Source: Lithodes maja (Eukaryota > Arthropoda > Malacostraca > Decapoda > Lithodidae). From it: a stretch of 64,000 bases of DNA. The translations under genes were made by a program, and so were the position numbers. The notes beneath the pieces were generated by a model. That model did not search any database. It saw only the letters and a program-made list of their open reading frames with translations, and was not told the DNA's origin. This document shows, piece after piece, positions 50,019 through 60,064 of the stretch. The stretch's first letter is position 1, and each line of letters begins with the position of its first letter. The stretch spans positions 1-64,000 of the forward strand of contig JBAKBP010013083.1 in the NCBI GenBank assembly GCA_037953745.1, in the 5' to 3' direction.

Positions 50019-50127
50019 TCTATCTATCTATCTATTGCCTGACGCCGTGATCCCCGAAGGGGTGGCCACGAACGAACCGCTCCCATGCACCTCTGTCCCC
50101 AGTCAGTCAATGCCCCTCCCCCCAACC
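50019..50127 (-). mobile_element. RTE-1 LINE copy d, 3' tip only
   Basis: Minus-strand 109-bp fragment: the (CTAT)n tail, then TTGCCTGACGCCGTGATCCC and onward, the reverse complement of the last coding part of RTE-1. It sits at the junction between the unrecognised frame and LINE-L. Confidence 0.88.
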
Positions 50128-51431
50128 TGTTTTGGTGACTAAATGGCATTACGATAGGGCAGACTGGGAGGGTCTTCAAGGTTTCTTTATTGATATTCCC
50201 TGGACCTCTTTCTTTTCTAATGATGCACACACCACCTTGAGCCACATACAAGATTTTGTAAAAATTGGAATGGAAACTTTTATTCCTCATTAAAAGTACA
50301 GTAAAAGATCTAATTCACCTAAATGGTTTGACCATAATTGTGCTAGAGTAACTGAACAAAAAGCAATAGCCTACAATGCATACACAAGATCAAAAACACA
50401 TGAAGCCTTTAATTACTTTAGAAACATCAGAAATCATGCCAAAACTGTATTAAACCTAACTAAATCAAACTTTCTCCACAAGCAGGCATATAAACTTCTA
50501 AATAATCCAAATGATAACAAAATATTTTGGTCTACTCTTAACTCATTCAAATCCAACTTCACTACTGCTTCATCCATTCCACCATTAAAATCTCCGACTG
50601 GCAATCCTGTAAGTGACCCACGAGGTAAAGCTAACCTTCTTGCGGATATTTTCTCCACCAACTCAACCTTAGATGAAATAAATCAAGATGTCCCTGTACT
50701 TAATTTTAATTCGCCTGAAATTCCCTCACTTAAGATCCACACCAGACATGTCAAAACTATTTTGCAGAATCTCTCAGTAGATAAGGCTCCTGGTCCAGAT
50801 GAAATTCCTCCAATAGTACTTAAGAATTGCTCCTTGGTGCTCGCTCGTGTATTGGCAAAATTTTTCCGTCTGTGTACTCATACCTCATGCTTCCCAGTAC
50901 CCTGGAAAGAAGCAAACATCCATCCAGTTCCTAAAAAAGGTGCCTCTTCAGATCCATCAAACTACAGACCAATAGCTATAACTTCCACTCTTGGTAAAGT
51001 CTTTGAAATTATATTAAATAATCACATAATTAAGCATCTTGAGAATAATAAATTAATCAGTGATAGGCAATATGGTTTTAGACGATGTCGATCAACTGCA
51101 GACATTCTTTGCCTTCTTATGCATCAAATCAACCAAGCTACAGACCAACATGGTGAAACACATACAATAGCACTGGATATATCAAAGGCATTTGATAGAG
51201 TCTGGCATCAATCCTTATTGTCGAAGATGTCACACTACGGCCTTGCATCATTAGTTCCACTAATTTCTTCTTATCTTCATAACAGAAAAATATGTGTAAT
51301 GGTAGATGGCCTTTATTCTCAATTTCACTCAATAAATGCTGGTGTTCCCCAGGGATCAGTTTTGGCCCCAACTCTGTTCCTCATTCATATCAATGATCTC
51401 ATATTTACCACTCATAATCCAATACATTCCT
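50128..51431 (+). pseudogene. LINE-L: linker and RT, truncated at the YADD site
   Basis: Plus-strand LINE missing both ends. It reads WHYDRADWEGLQGFF, a stop near 50292, PKWFDHNCARVTEQKAIAYN, NKIFWSTLNSFKSN, KAPGPDEIPPIVLKNCS, VPWKEANIHPVPKKG, NYRPIAITSTLGKVFE, DRQYGFRRCRSTADIL, IALDISKAFDRVWHQ, INAGVPQGSVLAPTLF and LIHINDLI, ending HSY at 51429 just before the expected Ala-Asp-Asp. There the U4-like/L2-1 insertion begins. Group uncertain (Jockey or I-like RT by motif style). Confidence 0.8.
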
Positions 51432-53060
51432 ACGTTTGTAGGAATAGCTTTGTAGCTTTGCGCAGTGGCGGTATCGTAACCAATAGGGTCTTGCTGAGAA
51501 CCGTGGATATTGCATTGTCACTGCTATAAGCTAAAAACAGTGTGCAAAATTGGTTAAAGTTTTTGCACCACACACATCTGCCATCCTGTGCGTGGTCTCT
51601 CCACGCATCTCGGTTGGGCTACCCCCAAAGGGTAGCCAAGTCGATCCCCACCTGCCCGCGGTGACCTTGCAGACACCACTTTTCATTTTTGTTTTTTTCC
51701 ATTTTAATTTTTTTCCATTGTGGTGGCACTGACGGGGACGGCGCTACCTGGGGTCTGTCCCAGGTAGTTATTTTCACGTTTTTTTAAAACTAGGGTTTTC
51801 TTTTATTTTTAATCAGATACAAAATACAGGTGTTTTTGTTTTTAATTATTGGTTACTTCCACTGAAATGGCAGTGGGCAAGCAGAGTTGTAGTTGTGGGA
51901 AGGTTGTGGGGAAGGCCAAATCACTGGGCTGCTACTCGTGTGGTACCTATTTTCATGTTAACTGTATAAATGTTGATGATGAGGACCTCAGAGTAGTTGC
52001 AAAGAAGAAACCTGGATTTAAATGGCATTGCACTGTTTGCGATACCACCCCCCTGGCTGCAAAGGATGCAGCAATTAGTCAGCAGACCTTGGATGACCTG
52101 ACGGCTGCCCTAGTTGGTGAAGTGAAGACTGCCATTGTAAACGAAGTGAAGGGTGCCCTTGCTGCAGTGGCCGTGGAGATAGAGAGTATTGGTAACAGAA
52201 TGGATATCCTTGAGACTAAAGTTGCTGCCCTCGACATTCCCTTGTTTGCCAAGATAGTTCAGCAAACATTTGAAGAGACCAAAAAGGAGCCGACCAAACG
52301 CACCACTGAGGTGGTAGATGGTGGAAAGAAAAAAACTGTCTGGGACCATCAGGTCCTGGTAGTGAAGCCAAAAGACCGATCCTCCGAGCCAGTAAGCCCA
52401 CCAGATACAAAGGCAATCGAGACTGCTTTGGCTTCGGTTCCGGTTAACAAGTTAACTAGAACTGATTCAGGTGTACTGGTGGTACGACTTCCATCCAAGA
52501 AAGCCAAAGAAGATGCAGGAAGGGCCATCAATCAGTGTTTGGGGGTGGACAGTGCCTTCAGTGTCTCCGAACCAAAGAAGATGATGCCAAAAATGACTCT
52601 GGTAGGCATTGCTAATGATGCTGAGGATAATGAGATCATTCCCAGCATCCTCAACAAGAACCCAAGAATAAAGTCCCTGGTCGACGATGGCTTAGCTATG
52701 AATTTGCTATTCACTAAGCAAAAGAGTGATGCACACACTAAGACTGCGGTAGTAAAAATGTCACCTGAAATACGCTCTTCCATTGTGGATGATGGCAATT
52801 CTGTGTATGTTGGACTTGTGAGATGTCGTGCATACGATCGCTTCTGGGTAACACAATGTTACCATTGCCAGGGCTTTGGTCATACCAGTGACAGGTGTTA
52901 TCGGAAAAATGAGGATCCAAAATGCAACTTCTGTGCCGGTACTCATAACTCAAAAGACTGCACCAACAAGACTTCCCCCAAATGTATAAATTGTATGAGC
53001 TCCACATCAGTTACGGAGCCGCCAAATCATTTCGCCTCAAGTAGAAATTGTCCTTTAAAA
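51432..53060 (+). mobile_element. L2-1 LINE copy b, 5' part with U4-like start
   Basis: Begins with about 20 bp of unclear origin, then a U4-snRNA-like segment, a 5' UTR (about 51540-51866), and ORF1. Homology to copy a stops after TGTCCTTTAA at about 53060; ORF2 and the 3' end are absent. It interrupts LINE-L at its YADD motif. Confidence 0.75.
51454..51516 (+). pseudogene. U4 snRNA-like sequence (5' region)
   Basis: Starts AGCTTTGCGCAGTGGCGGTA followed by TCGTAACCAATAGGGTC. This closely matches the conserved 5' end of U4 snRNA (AGCUUUGCGCAGUGGC..., GUAUCGUA, CCAAU), including the U6-pairing and 5' stem-loop region. Similarity fades after GATATTGC at about 51513 and the U4 3' half is not seen. 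Directly upstream is AGCTTTGT, a partial repeat of the U4 start. It is fused to the 5' UTR of L2-1. Not a functional U4 gene. Confidence 0.7.
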
Positions 53061-53078
53061 CTACTGAAAACAGGGTAG
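51867..53078 (+). CDS. L2-1 ORF1: PHD-finger and zinc-knuckle protein
   Basis: 403 codons from ATG 51867; the frame is open slightly upstream but without ATG. The N-terminal PHD-like finger spans residues about 8-58 (CSCGKVVGKAKSLGCYSCG, FHVNCI, WHCTVC). Then comes an Ala/Glu/Val-rich helical region likely to oligomerise (about 70-135), a central RRM-like region (GVLVVRLPSKKAKEDAGRAI; MTLVGIANDAEDNEIIPSI), and zinc knuckles from 331 (CYHCQGFGHTSDRC, CNFCAGTHNSKDC, CINCMSS, SSRNC). PHD fingers in CR1-group ORF1 proteins are established. The last five residues (LLKTG) come from flanking sequence: the true end is in copy a at 10424. Confidence 0.88.
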   Translation: MAVGKQSCSCGKVVGKAKSLGCYSCGTYFHVNCINVDDEDLRVVAKKKPGFKWHCTVCDTTPLAAKDAAISQQTLDDLTAALVGEVKTAIVNEVKGALAAVAVEIESIGNRMDILETKVAALDIPLFAKIVQQTFEETKKEPTKRTTEVVDGGKKKTVWDHQVLVVKPKDRSSEPVSPPDTKAIETALASVPVNKLTRTDSGVLVVRLPSKKAKEDAGRAINQCLGVDSAFSVSEPKKMMPKMTLVGIANDAEDNEIIPSILNKNPRIKSLVDDGLAMNLLFTKQKSDAHTKTAVVKMSPEIRSSIVDDGNSVYVGLVRCRAYDRFWVTQCYHCQGFGHTSDRCYRKNEDPKCNFCAGTHNSKDCTNKTSPKCINCMSSTSVTEPPNHFASSRNCPLKLLKTG

Positions 53079-53991
53079 GCCTAGCCTAACCTTAAGAGGT
53101 TACCAGGGTTGGATTTTGGACGATGGGTTAGGCATGAGAGGCTAGTGGATTATTTAGTTTATAATAACCATGGTAACCTAATAAAACTAATCTATTCTAG
53201 CTATCCAAGCGAGGTAACCTCCGACTCTCCGAGTTTTTCAAAAAATTTAGCAGGGAAAGTGTTTGGATCACACAATTGTTCTCATTGGCTTTAGACATCT
53301 AGGGATAGTCTCCTATCCTAGCCTAATTATAGAAAAAGATTTCATGGCTAAATAGTATTTTTTAATCTCCATGGGACTTGCATATTTAATCAACATGTAG
53401 CCTACTCTTTAAACAATGCAAAATTGTTGGCAAATTAATATAGCCAAGGTTAGGTTAGCTAATGGGGAAGGCAATTTCTGAGTTAACCTAACCTACAAAT
53501 TTGGAATAGGCCTAGGCTATGATAGGTTTCTTGAAGTAGTGTAGCCTAACGATACTCCTTACTTTTGAGTATAGGACTATCCCGTAAATTTCAGAAGCCA
53601 GCCGAAGCAAATCGGCTTCTAAAAGTTGGGGGAAGGATGTACGGTAGTATTCAAACGTATCGCCTTCCTTGTTTACACTACTCGCACGCTCCTTTATATT
53701 TTTACTGCCGTTGGATACAATAATAGGTTGAAGGGGGGCTTTTCCCCCCTAAGCCACCCCATGAATTAATTGTCATCTTATATATTGCCAGCATGGGGTC
53801 TGTAAGGTTAGTTACCGTACATTAGGTAAGTTAGGCACAGTATAGTATTGGAGCAATCCGATTGTGGGATTGGGTTGAGTTAGTTTAGCTTTATGAGGCA
53901 GAGTTTCTCAACTGAATATTACCATAGCCTAATACTCACAGATGTTTTTTCTGGAAGAGGCCTAGGCCTGTGGCTCCAGTTCAGTAGCCTG
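53079..53991. other. Non-coding spacer
   Basis: Rich in AGGCCTAG and CCTAACC motifs. No gene, tRNA or transposon domain is recognised. Confidence 0.5.
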
Positions 53992-54045
53992 GGTAAGATT
54001 AGGAGTAGTGGGCGTACCACTACCAACATACAGCATAACTCCTCT

Positions 54046-54349
54046 CCGTCTCTAACGTGGATTGACCTCCCAATCTACCAAGATTGGAAGCCAAAGCGTC
54101 ACATTTTTCCCTTGCCCCTCAACTTTCTCTTCATAATTGCTGAGGGACACAGGGCCCTGGGTGGGGCTTTGGTTTCCCGGGCATTTCCGCACCCTCCTCA
54201 GCTCCCCGCCATGGAGTGGCTTCGGTCACCCAGGCTTTATTGTGGTCGGCGGGGAGGGTTCTGTGGGGGCGCTCGGTTATGGCCTTGGCCTTGCTCGGGG
54301 CCTTGGGGCTGTTCGGCCAGGCAGCTTGGGGAACAACAACAACAACAAC
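54046..54349 (+). mobile_element. SINE-2a: (CAA)n-tailed short repeat with 9-bp TSD
   Basis: 304 bp flanked by AACTCCTCT (54037-54045 and 54350-54358). Starts CCGTCTCTAACGTGGATTG and ends GGCAGCTTGGGGAACAACAAC with (CAA)n. No ORF is conserved. A longer copy lies on the minus strand at about 62240-62690, so this one is 5' truncated. Its tail class matches the (CAA) tail of I-1, but no other similarity is visible. No convincing A and B boxes are seen; it may be a LINE 3' UTR rather than a true SINE. Confidence 0.8.
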
Positions 54350-54812
54350 AACTCCTCTATAAAGCATTAACCTAACCAAACAACCTAACCTAGTATTCAT
54401 GTACAGTAAACTTCCGTTAATCCGAAGGGCAGCGGACCGGCCCTCGTTCGGATTAGTGGTTTTTTTCGGATTATCGGACGTTACCCCCCCCCCCCCCTCG
54501 ACTTTTTTTTGAAGACCCAAACCAAGACACAAACGCATGATAATAATGATAATAATGACTAATCATGACTTTAACTCACCTTATATGAAGAGAAGAGATG
54601 TGTAGCATTGAAGATAAGCCCCCAGCACCAGCCCCAACCCAGCCCCCAACCAGCCACTAGCCCCCTAGCCCCATATTAGTAACTTATAATCACTGCTCTG
54701 CACTGTAAGTGTACTTTAATGTAAAATGAACTTAAAAAGACATTTTTTTTTTGTATTTTGCTGGTTTTATATTTTTTGGGGGGTCCTTAAATCTACTACA
54801 CTTCACTGATTA

Positions 54813-56900
54813 TTACTCCACAGCCATATCCTCCAAGCCTTCAATATCTGAAGGGGGAGCTAGGGCTAGGGCTACCTCAGGAGTGGCTAGGCTGGCAGGA
54901 GCTACCACAGGGGCGGCTGGGGCTACCACAGGGGCGGCTGGGGCTACCTCAGGAGTGGCTAGGCTGGCAGGAGCTACCACAGGGGCGGCTGGGGCTACCT
55001 CAGGAGTGGCTAGGCTGGCAGGAGCTACCACAGGGGTGGCTGGGGCTACCTCAGGAGTGGCCTTCACAGGGGATGCTAGGTCCTCCCAGCCTTCAAAATC
55101 AGCAGGAGGCATAGGTTCTGGTGTGGTAAGAGGTTCAGGTGAGCTGGTACGCGAGTCGTCTGTGAGAGGCATTGTTGCAGGTCTAGGGTTGTCTGGTTCA
55201 TCTGATCGGCGGCCCCGTTGGTGCATGTTTTTCATCAGGTCCCTGATGTCTGCCTGCTTGACTGCCCTGCCCCTTTTCGCATAGAACTCATTACGGAGGA
55301 TGTGGAAATCGATTGTTTCACTTGCATTATATTGGCTAGACTGTTCCACAAATTTTACCATACCATCGAAATAGGTAGCAGCTTCCTTCCAGGTTACATT
55401 GCCATCGTCATTTGCCTCTTCCTCTTCCTCAGACGAGTGCTCCTCAACATATTCTGGCTCCACAACACTCCGGATAATTTCTGCATCTGTCACCTCTTCC
55501 TCGCCCTGCAGGTCACCATCCACATCAACCCACTCCTCAATATCCTCTTCAGTCATCCTCTTGGGGTCGTTGACGGGCACGGTATCCATCAGGCCTCGGA
55601 TTTCGTTGATTGCCTCCCTGCGACGCCCAAGAAAGCCTTCGAAATCGTGCTCATCTTCTTCAACTTCTTCAGGGTCATCAACCTGTGCATACAGCTTGTT
55701 CCAACATTTCTTGAGGGTTACCTCCGAAACATCCTTCCAGGCTAGGGCAGCATCATATATGGCATCCTTGATGGAAAAACTTGACTGGAAAGTTTTTACT
55801 GATGCATCAGAGTTAATCAGCTTGCGGGCAAATGAGGACTTGTAGCTCTGCTTAAACTTTTGGCACACACCCTGGTCCATTGGTTGTATCAGACTAGTCA
55901 CATTAGGGGGCAAGTAGGTGACAAAGATGTTTCCAGACACTAGTTCGTGGGCAGGGGGATGTGCTCTGCAGTTATCCAGGAATAGGACAGCCTTGGTGTC
56001 CTCAGAAAGGCCAATCGACTTGAAGTAGGCCTTGACTTCGGGAACAAAGTGCTTAAAGAACCAATCATGGAATACTGGGGCAGTCATCCATGCATTGCTC
56101 TGTGCATCATAGATCACTGGCAACTTCCCTCGCATGTTCTTGAAAGCACGGGGATTCTTAGCCTTGCCGATAACAAACAAACGATTGCGACATTTACCGG
56201 AAGCATTCCCACTCAGCAGGATTGTGAGACGTTCTTTATTCATTTTGAATCCGGGCGCAGCCTTCTCTCCTCTACCAGCTAATGTCCTTGTTGGCAAACA
56301 GCGCCAATATAGCCCTGTCTCGTCTGCGTTAAAGATTTGGTCTGGGGTCAGCTGGTGGTCATGAACAATGGTAGCAAAAATGTGTGCAAACCGATCGGCG
56401 GCCTCTTTGTCGGCAGAATTCTTTTCTCCGGCGACATCTAGGACCCTAATTCCATGCCTAATTTTAAAGTTTCTCAACCAGCCGTCGGAGAATTTTATAT
56501 CGTCTTCCATATTCATATCACACAGGAATTGCTTGGCCTTTTCAATTATCATAAGCCCTGAGATAGGCTTGCCCTCAGCCCGCTTGGACGTAAACCACTT
56601 ATGCACTGCCTCGTCAAGTTTTTCATGTTTTGGTTTTTTCATTGTCTTTCTCACATCACCCGTGTAACTTGACTTTCCAAAGGCAACAAACTTCGATAAG
56701 TTAGCCTTTGCCTTCACTATGTTTGAAACTGTGGAGGCACCGATATTAAAAGTTTCCATAACTTTACGCCGATCACTGCCTTTCTCTACCATCGCTATCA
56801 CTCGCAATTTATCAGCTATGGACAGAGTTACGTGCTTCCTCTTATGTTTGTTCTTGTCATTCCTCCCTCGTGCACCTGAACTTGCTGTGGGACTCATCAC
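54813..56900 (-). CDS. Tigger-like DDE transposase
   Basis: 695 codons from ATG at 56900-56898. Residues 22-70 are a CENP-B N-terminal/psq helix-turn-helix (LSIADKLRVIAMVEKG, FNIGASTVSNIVKAK). Residues 88-155 are the second CENP-B-type DNA-binding domain (KWFTSKRAEGKPISGLMI, FSDGWLRNFKIRHGI). Residues 185-385 form the DDE catalytic domain: NADETGLYW (D193), VLFLDNCRAHPP (D309), SLIQPMDQGVCQKFK (D342). The DD32D spacing is typical of Tigger. An acidic region (about 430-520) and a C-terminal tail of Ala/Pro/Val repeats follow. No interruptions, so it could be functional. It excises and inserts at TA sites. Confidence 0.95.
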   Translation of the reverse strand: MMSPTASSGARGRNDKNKHKRKHVTLSIADKLRVIAMVEKGSDRRKVMETFNIGASTVSNIVKAKANLSKFVAFGKSSYTGDVRKTMKKPKHEKLDEAVHKWFTSKRAEGKPISGLMIIEKAKQFLCDMNMEDDIKFSDGWLRNFKIRHGIRVLDVAGEKNSADKEAADRFAHIFATIVHDHQLTPDQIFNADETGLYWRCLPTRTLAGRGEKAAPGFKMNKERLTILLSGNASGKCRNRLFVIGKAKNPRAFKNMRGKLPVIYDAQSNAWMTAPVFHDWFFKHFVPEVKAYFKSIGLSEDTKAVLFLDNCRAHPPAHELVSGNIFVTYLPPNVTSLIQPMDQGVCQKFKQSYKSSFARKLINSDASVKTFQSSFSIKDAIYDAALAWKDVSEVTLKKCWNKLYAQVDDPEEVEEDEHDFEGFLGRRREAINEIRGLMDTVPVNDPKRMTEEDIEEWVDVDGDLQGEEEVTDAEIIRSVVEPEYVEEHSSEEEEEANDDGNVTWKEAATYFDGMVKFVEQSSQYNASETIDFHILRNEFYAKRGRAVKQADIRDLMKNMHQRGRRSDEPDNPRPATMPLTDDSRTSSPEPLTTPEPMPPADFEGWEDLASPVKATPEVAPATPVVAPASLATPEVAPAAPVVAPASLATPEVAPAAPVVAPAAPVVAPASLATPEVALALAPPSDIEGLEDMAVE
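54870..55070. repeat. Minisatellite coding for the transposase C-terminal repeats
   Basis: Tandem units of roughly 50-60 bp (GGAGCTACCACAGGGGCGGC, CTACCTCAGGAGTGGCTAGG) repeated three to four times with partial units. They encode ATPEVAPAAPVVAPASL-type repeats. Expansion in coding sequence preserves the frame. Confidence 0.85.
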
Positions 56901-57254
56901 TAAGTCACTATATCACAGGATAAACACGGGATAAACAACGTTTCAGGTAGACCGACAACAGCAGACAGTTTACCCCGGCCTGGCCGCTAGAGGGACGATA
57001 TTTTGAATTATCGCGCGGCCGGGAAATTCAAAAATGCGAACTATTCGGATTTGGCCTCAAATTCAAAAATTCGGACTATTGGGTGAATTCGGATTTGGCC
57101 TCAAATTGAAATATTCGGACTATTGGGAGATTCGAATTATCGGTCGTCGGATTAACGGAAGTTTACTGTAGTACTAGGTTAGGTTAGGTTAATGTTTTAT
57201 AGATGATTTATGCTGTATGTCGGTAGTGGTACGCCCACTACTCCTAATCTTACC

Positions 57255-57849
57255 GTAGCCTGGTCACCAATTTTACCCTGGCTTCGCCTGTCTCAACTCT
57301 TATGTATTCCCTCAAAAACAAATACCTGTATGTATAAGTTCAGAATAGTGAATCCTATACAGATCACTTAGTAGGTACCGAGTACTGTATACTTTATGGG
57401 GTTATTTACCACAGCTGCACCAATTTGCCCCAAGTTTTATACTGTACAGTTCTGCTACATGAAAAGTGCCAGGTTTTCATCCAGTACCATTCAGTGGCAG
57501 TGCAGCAATATCATAAAGTTTCAGGTTTCAAGTTAATAGTAATGTGATCACCCCATTTGACTAGGCTAATATAGAAAACCATTTATTTTCAATACTTATT
57601 CTGCATCAAATTGACACCTGCCCTGTCTACAGTACTATACGGTACCAAAAACAGAAAGTCTAGTAGGCAGGTTTACTTTTATAAATGACTAAATATATGA
57701 TGCTTGGACAATTATAGGTACCGCATAGAGAATGAACAATATATTTCACATAATTTATTGCAATTCTTAAATACATAGGTACCCGTTATATAATATTGTA
57801 TCATCTAATCACAACTCCTGTTGTATGCTTCCATATGGATAGGTCCTTA
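57255..57849. other. Non-coding spacer
   Basis: AT-rich, with many GTACTGTA-like words. No gene or transposon hallmark is recognised. Confidence 0.5.
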
Positions 57850-58820
57850 AGACCGCTTCATCAGATTTTATTCGCCCAATTAGCCTACTACCCAGGTAAG
57901 AAAATTCATGACATTTCATTATACTGTACTTGCTTGTATTTTTGGCTTGGAATCCTCATTTGGTGACCATTATTATCTATCTATTTGAGGCATAGGCCTA
58001 TTTCCTGAAATAAGTCTTGCAATTGACGAGGATGGGTATGAATGGGATATGCCGTGTGTGGGCCAGTCAGCCCTGCAGACTCGTTATCTTATGTTCATTT
58101 ATGGAAGTATTTCAAGTAGGCCTAGGCCTAGCCCAATCAGGGAGAACATGTTAGTCCCTATTTATAGCCTACTTTAGTAGGGTAGGCTGGTTAGGCCTAT
58201 ATTTTTTAATCCAATAGGCCTAGCCCATGTTAAAATAGCCAACAATAGGGTACCTAGGTTAACAAGTCCCAGATATTGAAAGAAAAAGTGGTAAAAATTG
58301 AAGCGACCTCGGACAGCCTTTTAACTAGGCCTAGGCTAGGCCTATAATTATGTTTTGTTAGGTTAGGTAAAAAGGCTGTCCAAGGTCTTCAATTTTTACC
58401 ACTTTTTCTTTCAATATCTGGGACTTGTTAACCTAGGTACCCTATTGTTGGCTATTTTAACATAGGCTAGGCCTATTGGATTAAAAAATATAGGCCTAGC
58501 CTACCCTACTAAAGTAGGCTATAAATAGGGACTAACATGTTCTCCCTGATTGGGCTAGGCCTAGGCCTACTTTAAATACTTCCATAAATGAACATATATA
58601 ACTAGTCTGCAGAGCGGACAGGCCCACACACGGCAGATCCCATTCACACCCATCCTCGTCAATTGCAAGACTTATTTCAGGAAATATGCCTCAAATAGAT
58701 AGATAATAATAGTCACCAAATGAGGATTCCAAGCCAAAAATACAAGCAAGTATAATGGAATGTCGTGAATTTCCTTACCTGGGTAGTAATTGGGCGAATA
58801 AAATCTGATGAAGCGATCTA
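57850..58820. repeat. Near-perfect palindrome of about 970 bp
   Basis: The left arm 57850-58322 is complementary to the right arm 58370-58820, with a loop of about 47 nt (58323-58369). Long identical stretches include CGCTTCATCAGATTTTATTC at the outer ends, CCTGAAATAAGTCTTGCAAT, and TACCACTTTTTCTTTCAATA near the centre. Differences are scattered single bases and a few short indels (one of about 20 bp). No ORF is conserved. Could be a large fold-back MITE or an inverted duplication; flanking TSDs were not identified. Confidence 0.9.
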
Positions 58821-59267
58821 CAAGTTGTCAAGGCTGGCCGACATAGGCCTCAGGTGAAGGTGCCTGTACAACGGCTCCTGCAAGTTCAACATCGTCATTG
58901 AAGATATATCGAAAGTCTTTGGAAATGTGCTAATTGTAACCCATATTAATATACAGTATATTAATAGTTTCGTACATTATGCAATTGATTTGCATTAAAG
59001 AATGTCTTCTGTAACCTTTATTTACGAATTGAAACAATAATACAAATAATAAAATTCAATTAGCAAACGAAGGGATCCGACGACCATCGAAGAGAAGGGT
59101 CGAAGGTCCTCTTCAGATTCCAATAATATTGGACGTAAACGGTCGCGGCGACCGTTTACGAAAGCATTCGCTCAGCCAAACAAATCCCAAAGAATGTTTC
59201 TATACTACGAATTTTGAAAGGAAGGATACCTTCGAGGGAAGGGAACGTTTGGTACTGCGGGCCTAAA
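58821..59267. other. Non-coding spacer with a perfect 27-nt palindrome
   Basis: 59134-59160 is a 13-bp perfect inverted repeat around one base (CGTAAACGGTCGC, G, GCGACCGTTTACG). No gene is recognised. Confidence 0.6.
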
Positions 59268-60031
59268 TCCCTTATACATTAACATAACTATGTCTTATTT
59301 GGTCTTTTTTTAATCTATGAATCATTTCTAATACGATGGAATTGAAAACAATATTACCCTTCCAACACAAATAATAAAATGAAAACGAGAGTAAATATAA
59401 ATGTCTCCTTTGTCTTTCAGAAACATAAGTCCATTTCATATATGTTAGTATTTTATCGCTCACTCGCCCCTAGCCACTCTCTCTCTATCTATTTATCTCT
59501 CTAATGCACCTACCTAAATCCCTTATACATTAACATAACTATGTCTTATTTGGACTTTTTGTAATCTTTGAATCATTTCTAATGCATGGAATTGAAAAAT
59601 ATAATATCCTTCCAGCACATAGATAAACAATAAATAAGATAGTCATAAAAATAGTTCAACCCTCCCCTCCGTCTAGGCGCCGAGCTTCCGAGACGGGAGA
59701 TATACGTTTGATAGATTTTTGTTTGTTTTTGTTCCCACGGTATACACAAAATGATGGGGAAATATTATAACATGTTTTTAATTGACATTTGTGTCGTTTT
59801 TGCTAATTATGAGTTGGTGGAAAAGAATGTCTTTAATTCTATCATATCGGAAATGATTCACAGATTATATAGAGACCAAATAACATACACTGTGTTCAAT
59901 AGTTTTGCATTATCAATAGGGTGTAGCACAAGGCTTATCAACATTATCACAGTAACGGGATCGGGGTTGAGGCCGGGACGGGGAGGGGAGGGGAGGGGAG
60001 GGAGTAGGCCTACAGCGGCGGGGATATCCTT

Positions 60032-60064
<33 letters not shown>

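Larger units (their letters stand above)
54404..57168 (-). mobile_element. Tigger/pogo-like DNA transposon, intact
   Basis: 2765 bp. Perfect 22-bp terminal inverted repeats (54404-54425 and 57147-57168) begin CAGTAAACTTCCGTTAATCC and are flanked by TA on both sides (54402-54403 and 57169-57170). A single 695-codon transposase ORF lies on the minus strand. Subterminal repeats of TTCGGATTTGGCCTCAAATT occur at 57046-57110. TA target, CAGT start and DDE gene are established hallmarks of the group. Confidence 0.95.
53992..57254. repeat. Inverted-repeat (fold-back) unit hosting two insertions
   Basis: The left arm GGTAAGATTAGGAGTAGTGG (53992 onward, through ATACAGCATAA) is complementary to the right arm ending at 57254 (CCACTACTCCTAATCTTACC). 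After removing SINE-2a and the Tigger-like element, the arms pair over about 105 bp through CAGCATAA, CTATAAA and CATTAACCTAACC. Thus an older small fold-back element was split twice. Confidence 0.75.

Noticed and set aside
51454..51516. Functional U4 snRNA gene
   Set aside because: Only the 5' region is present; the 3' half and Sm site are not seen, and it is fused to a LINE 5' UTR.
54813..56900. Host CENP-B or jerky-like domesticated gene
   Set aside because: It lies inside perfect terminal repeats with TA flanks, so it is a transposon gene and not a domesticated one.
57177..57194. Telomeric array (TTAGG-like)
   Set aside because: Only about three AGGTT units, paired with CCTAACC in the opposite arm of a fold-back repeat.
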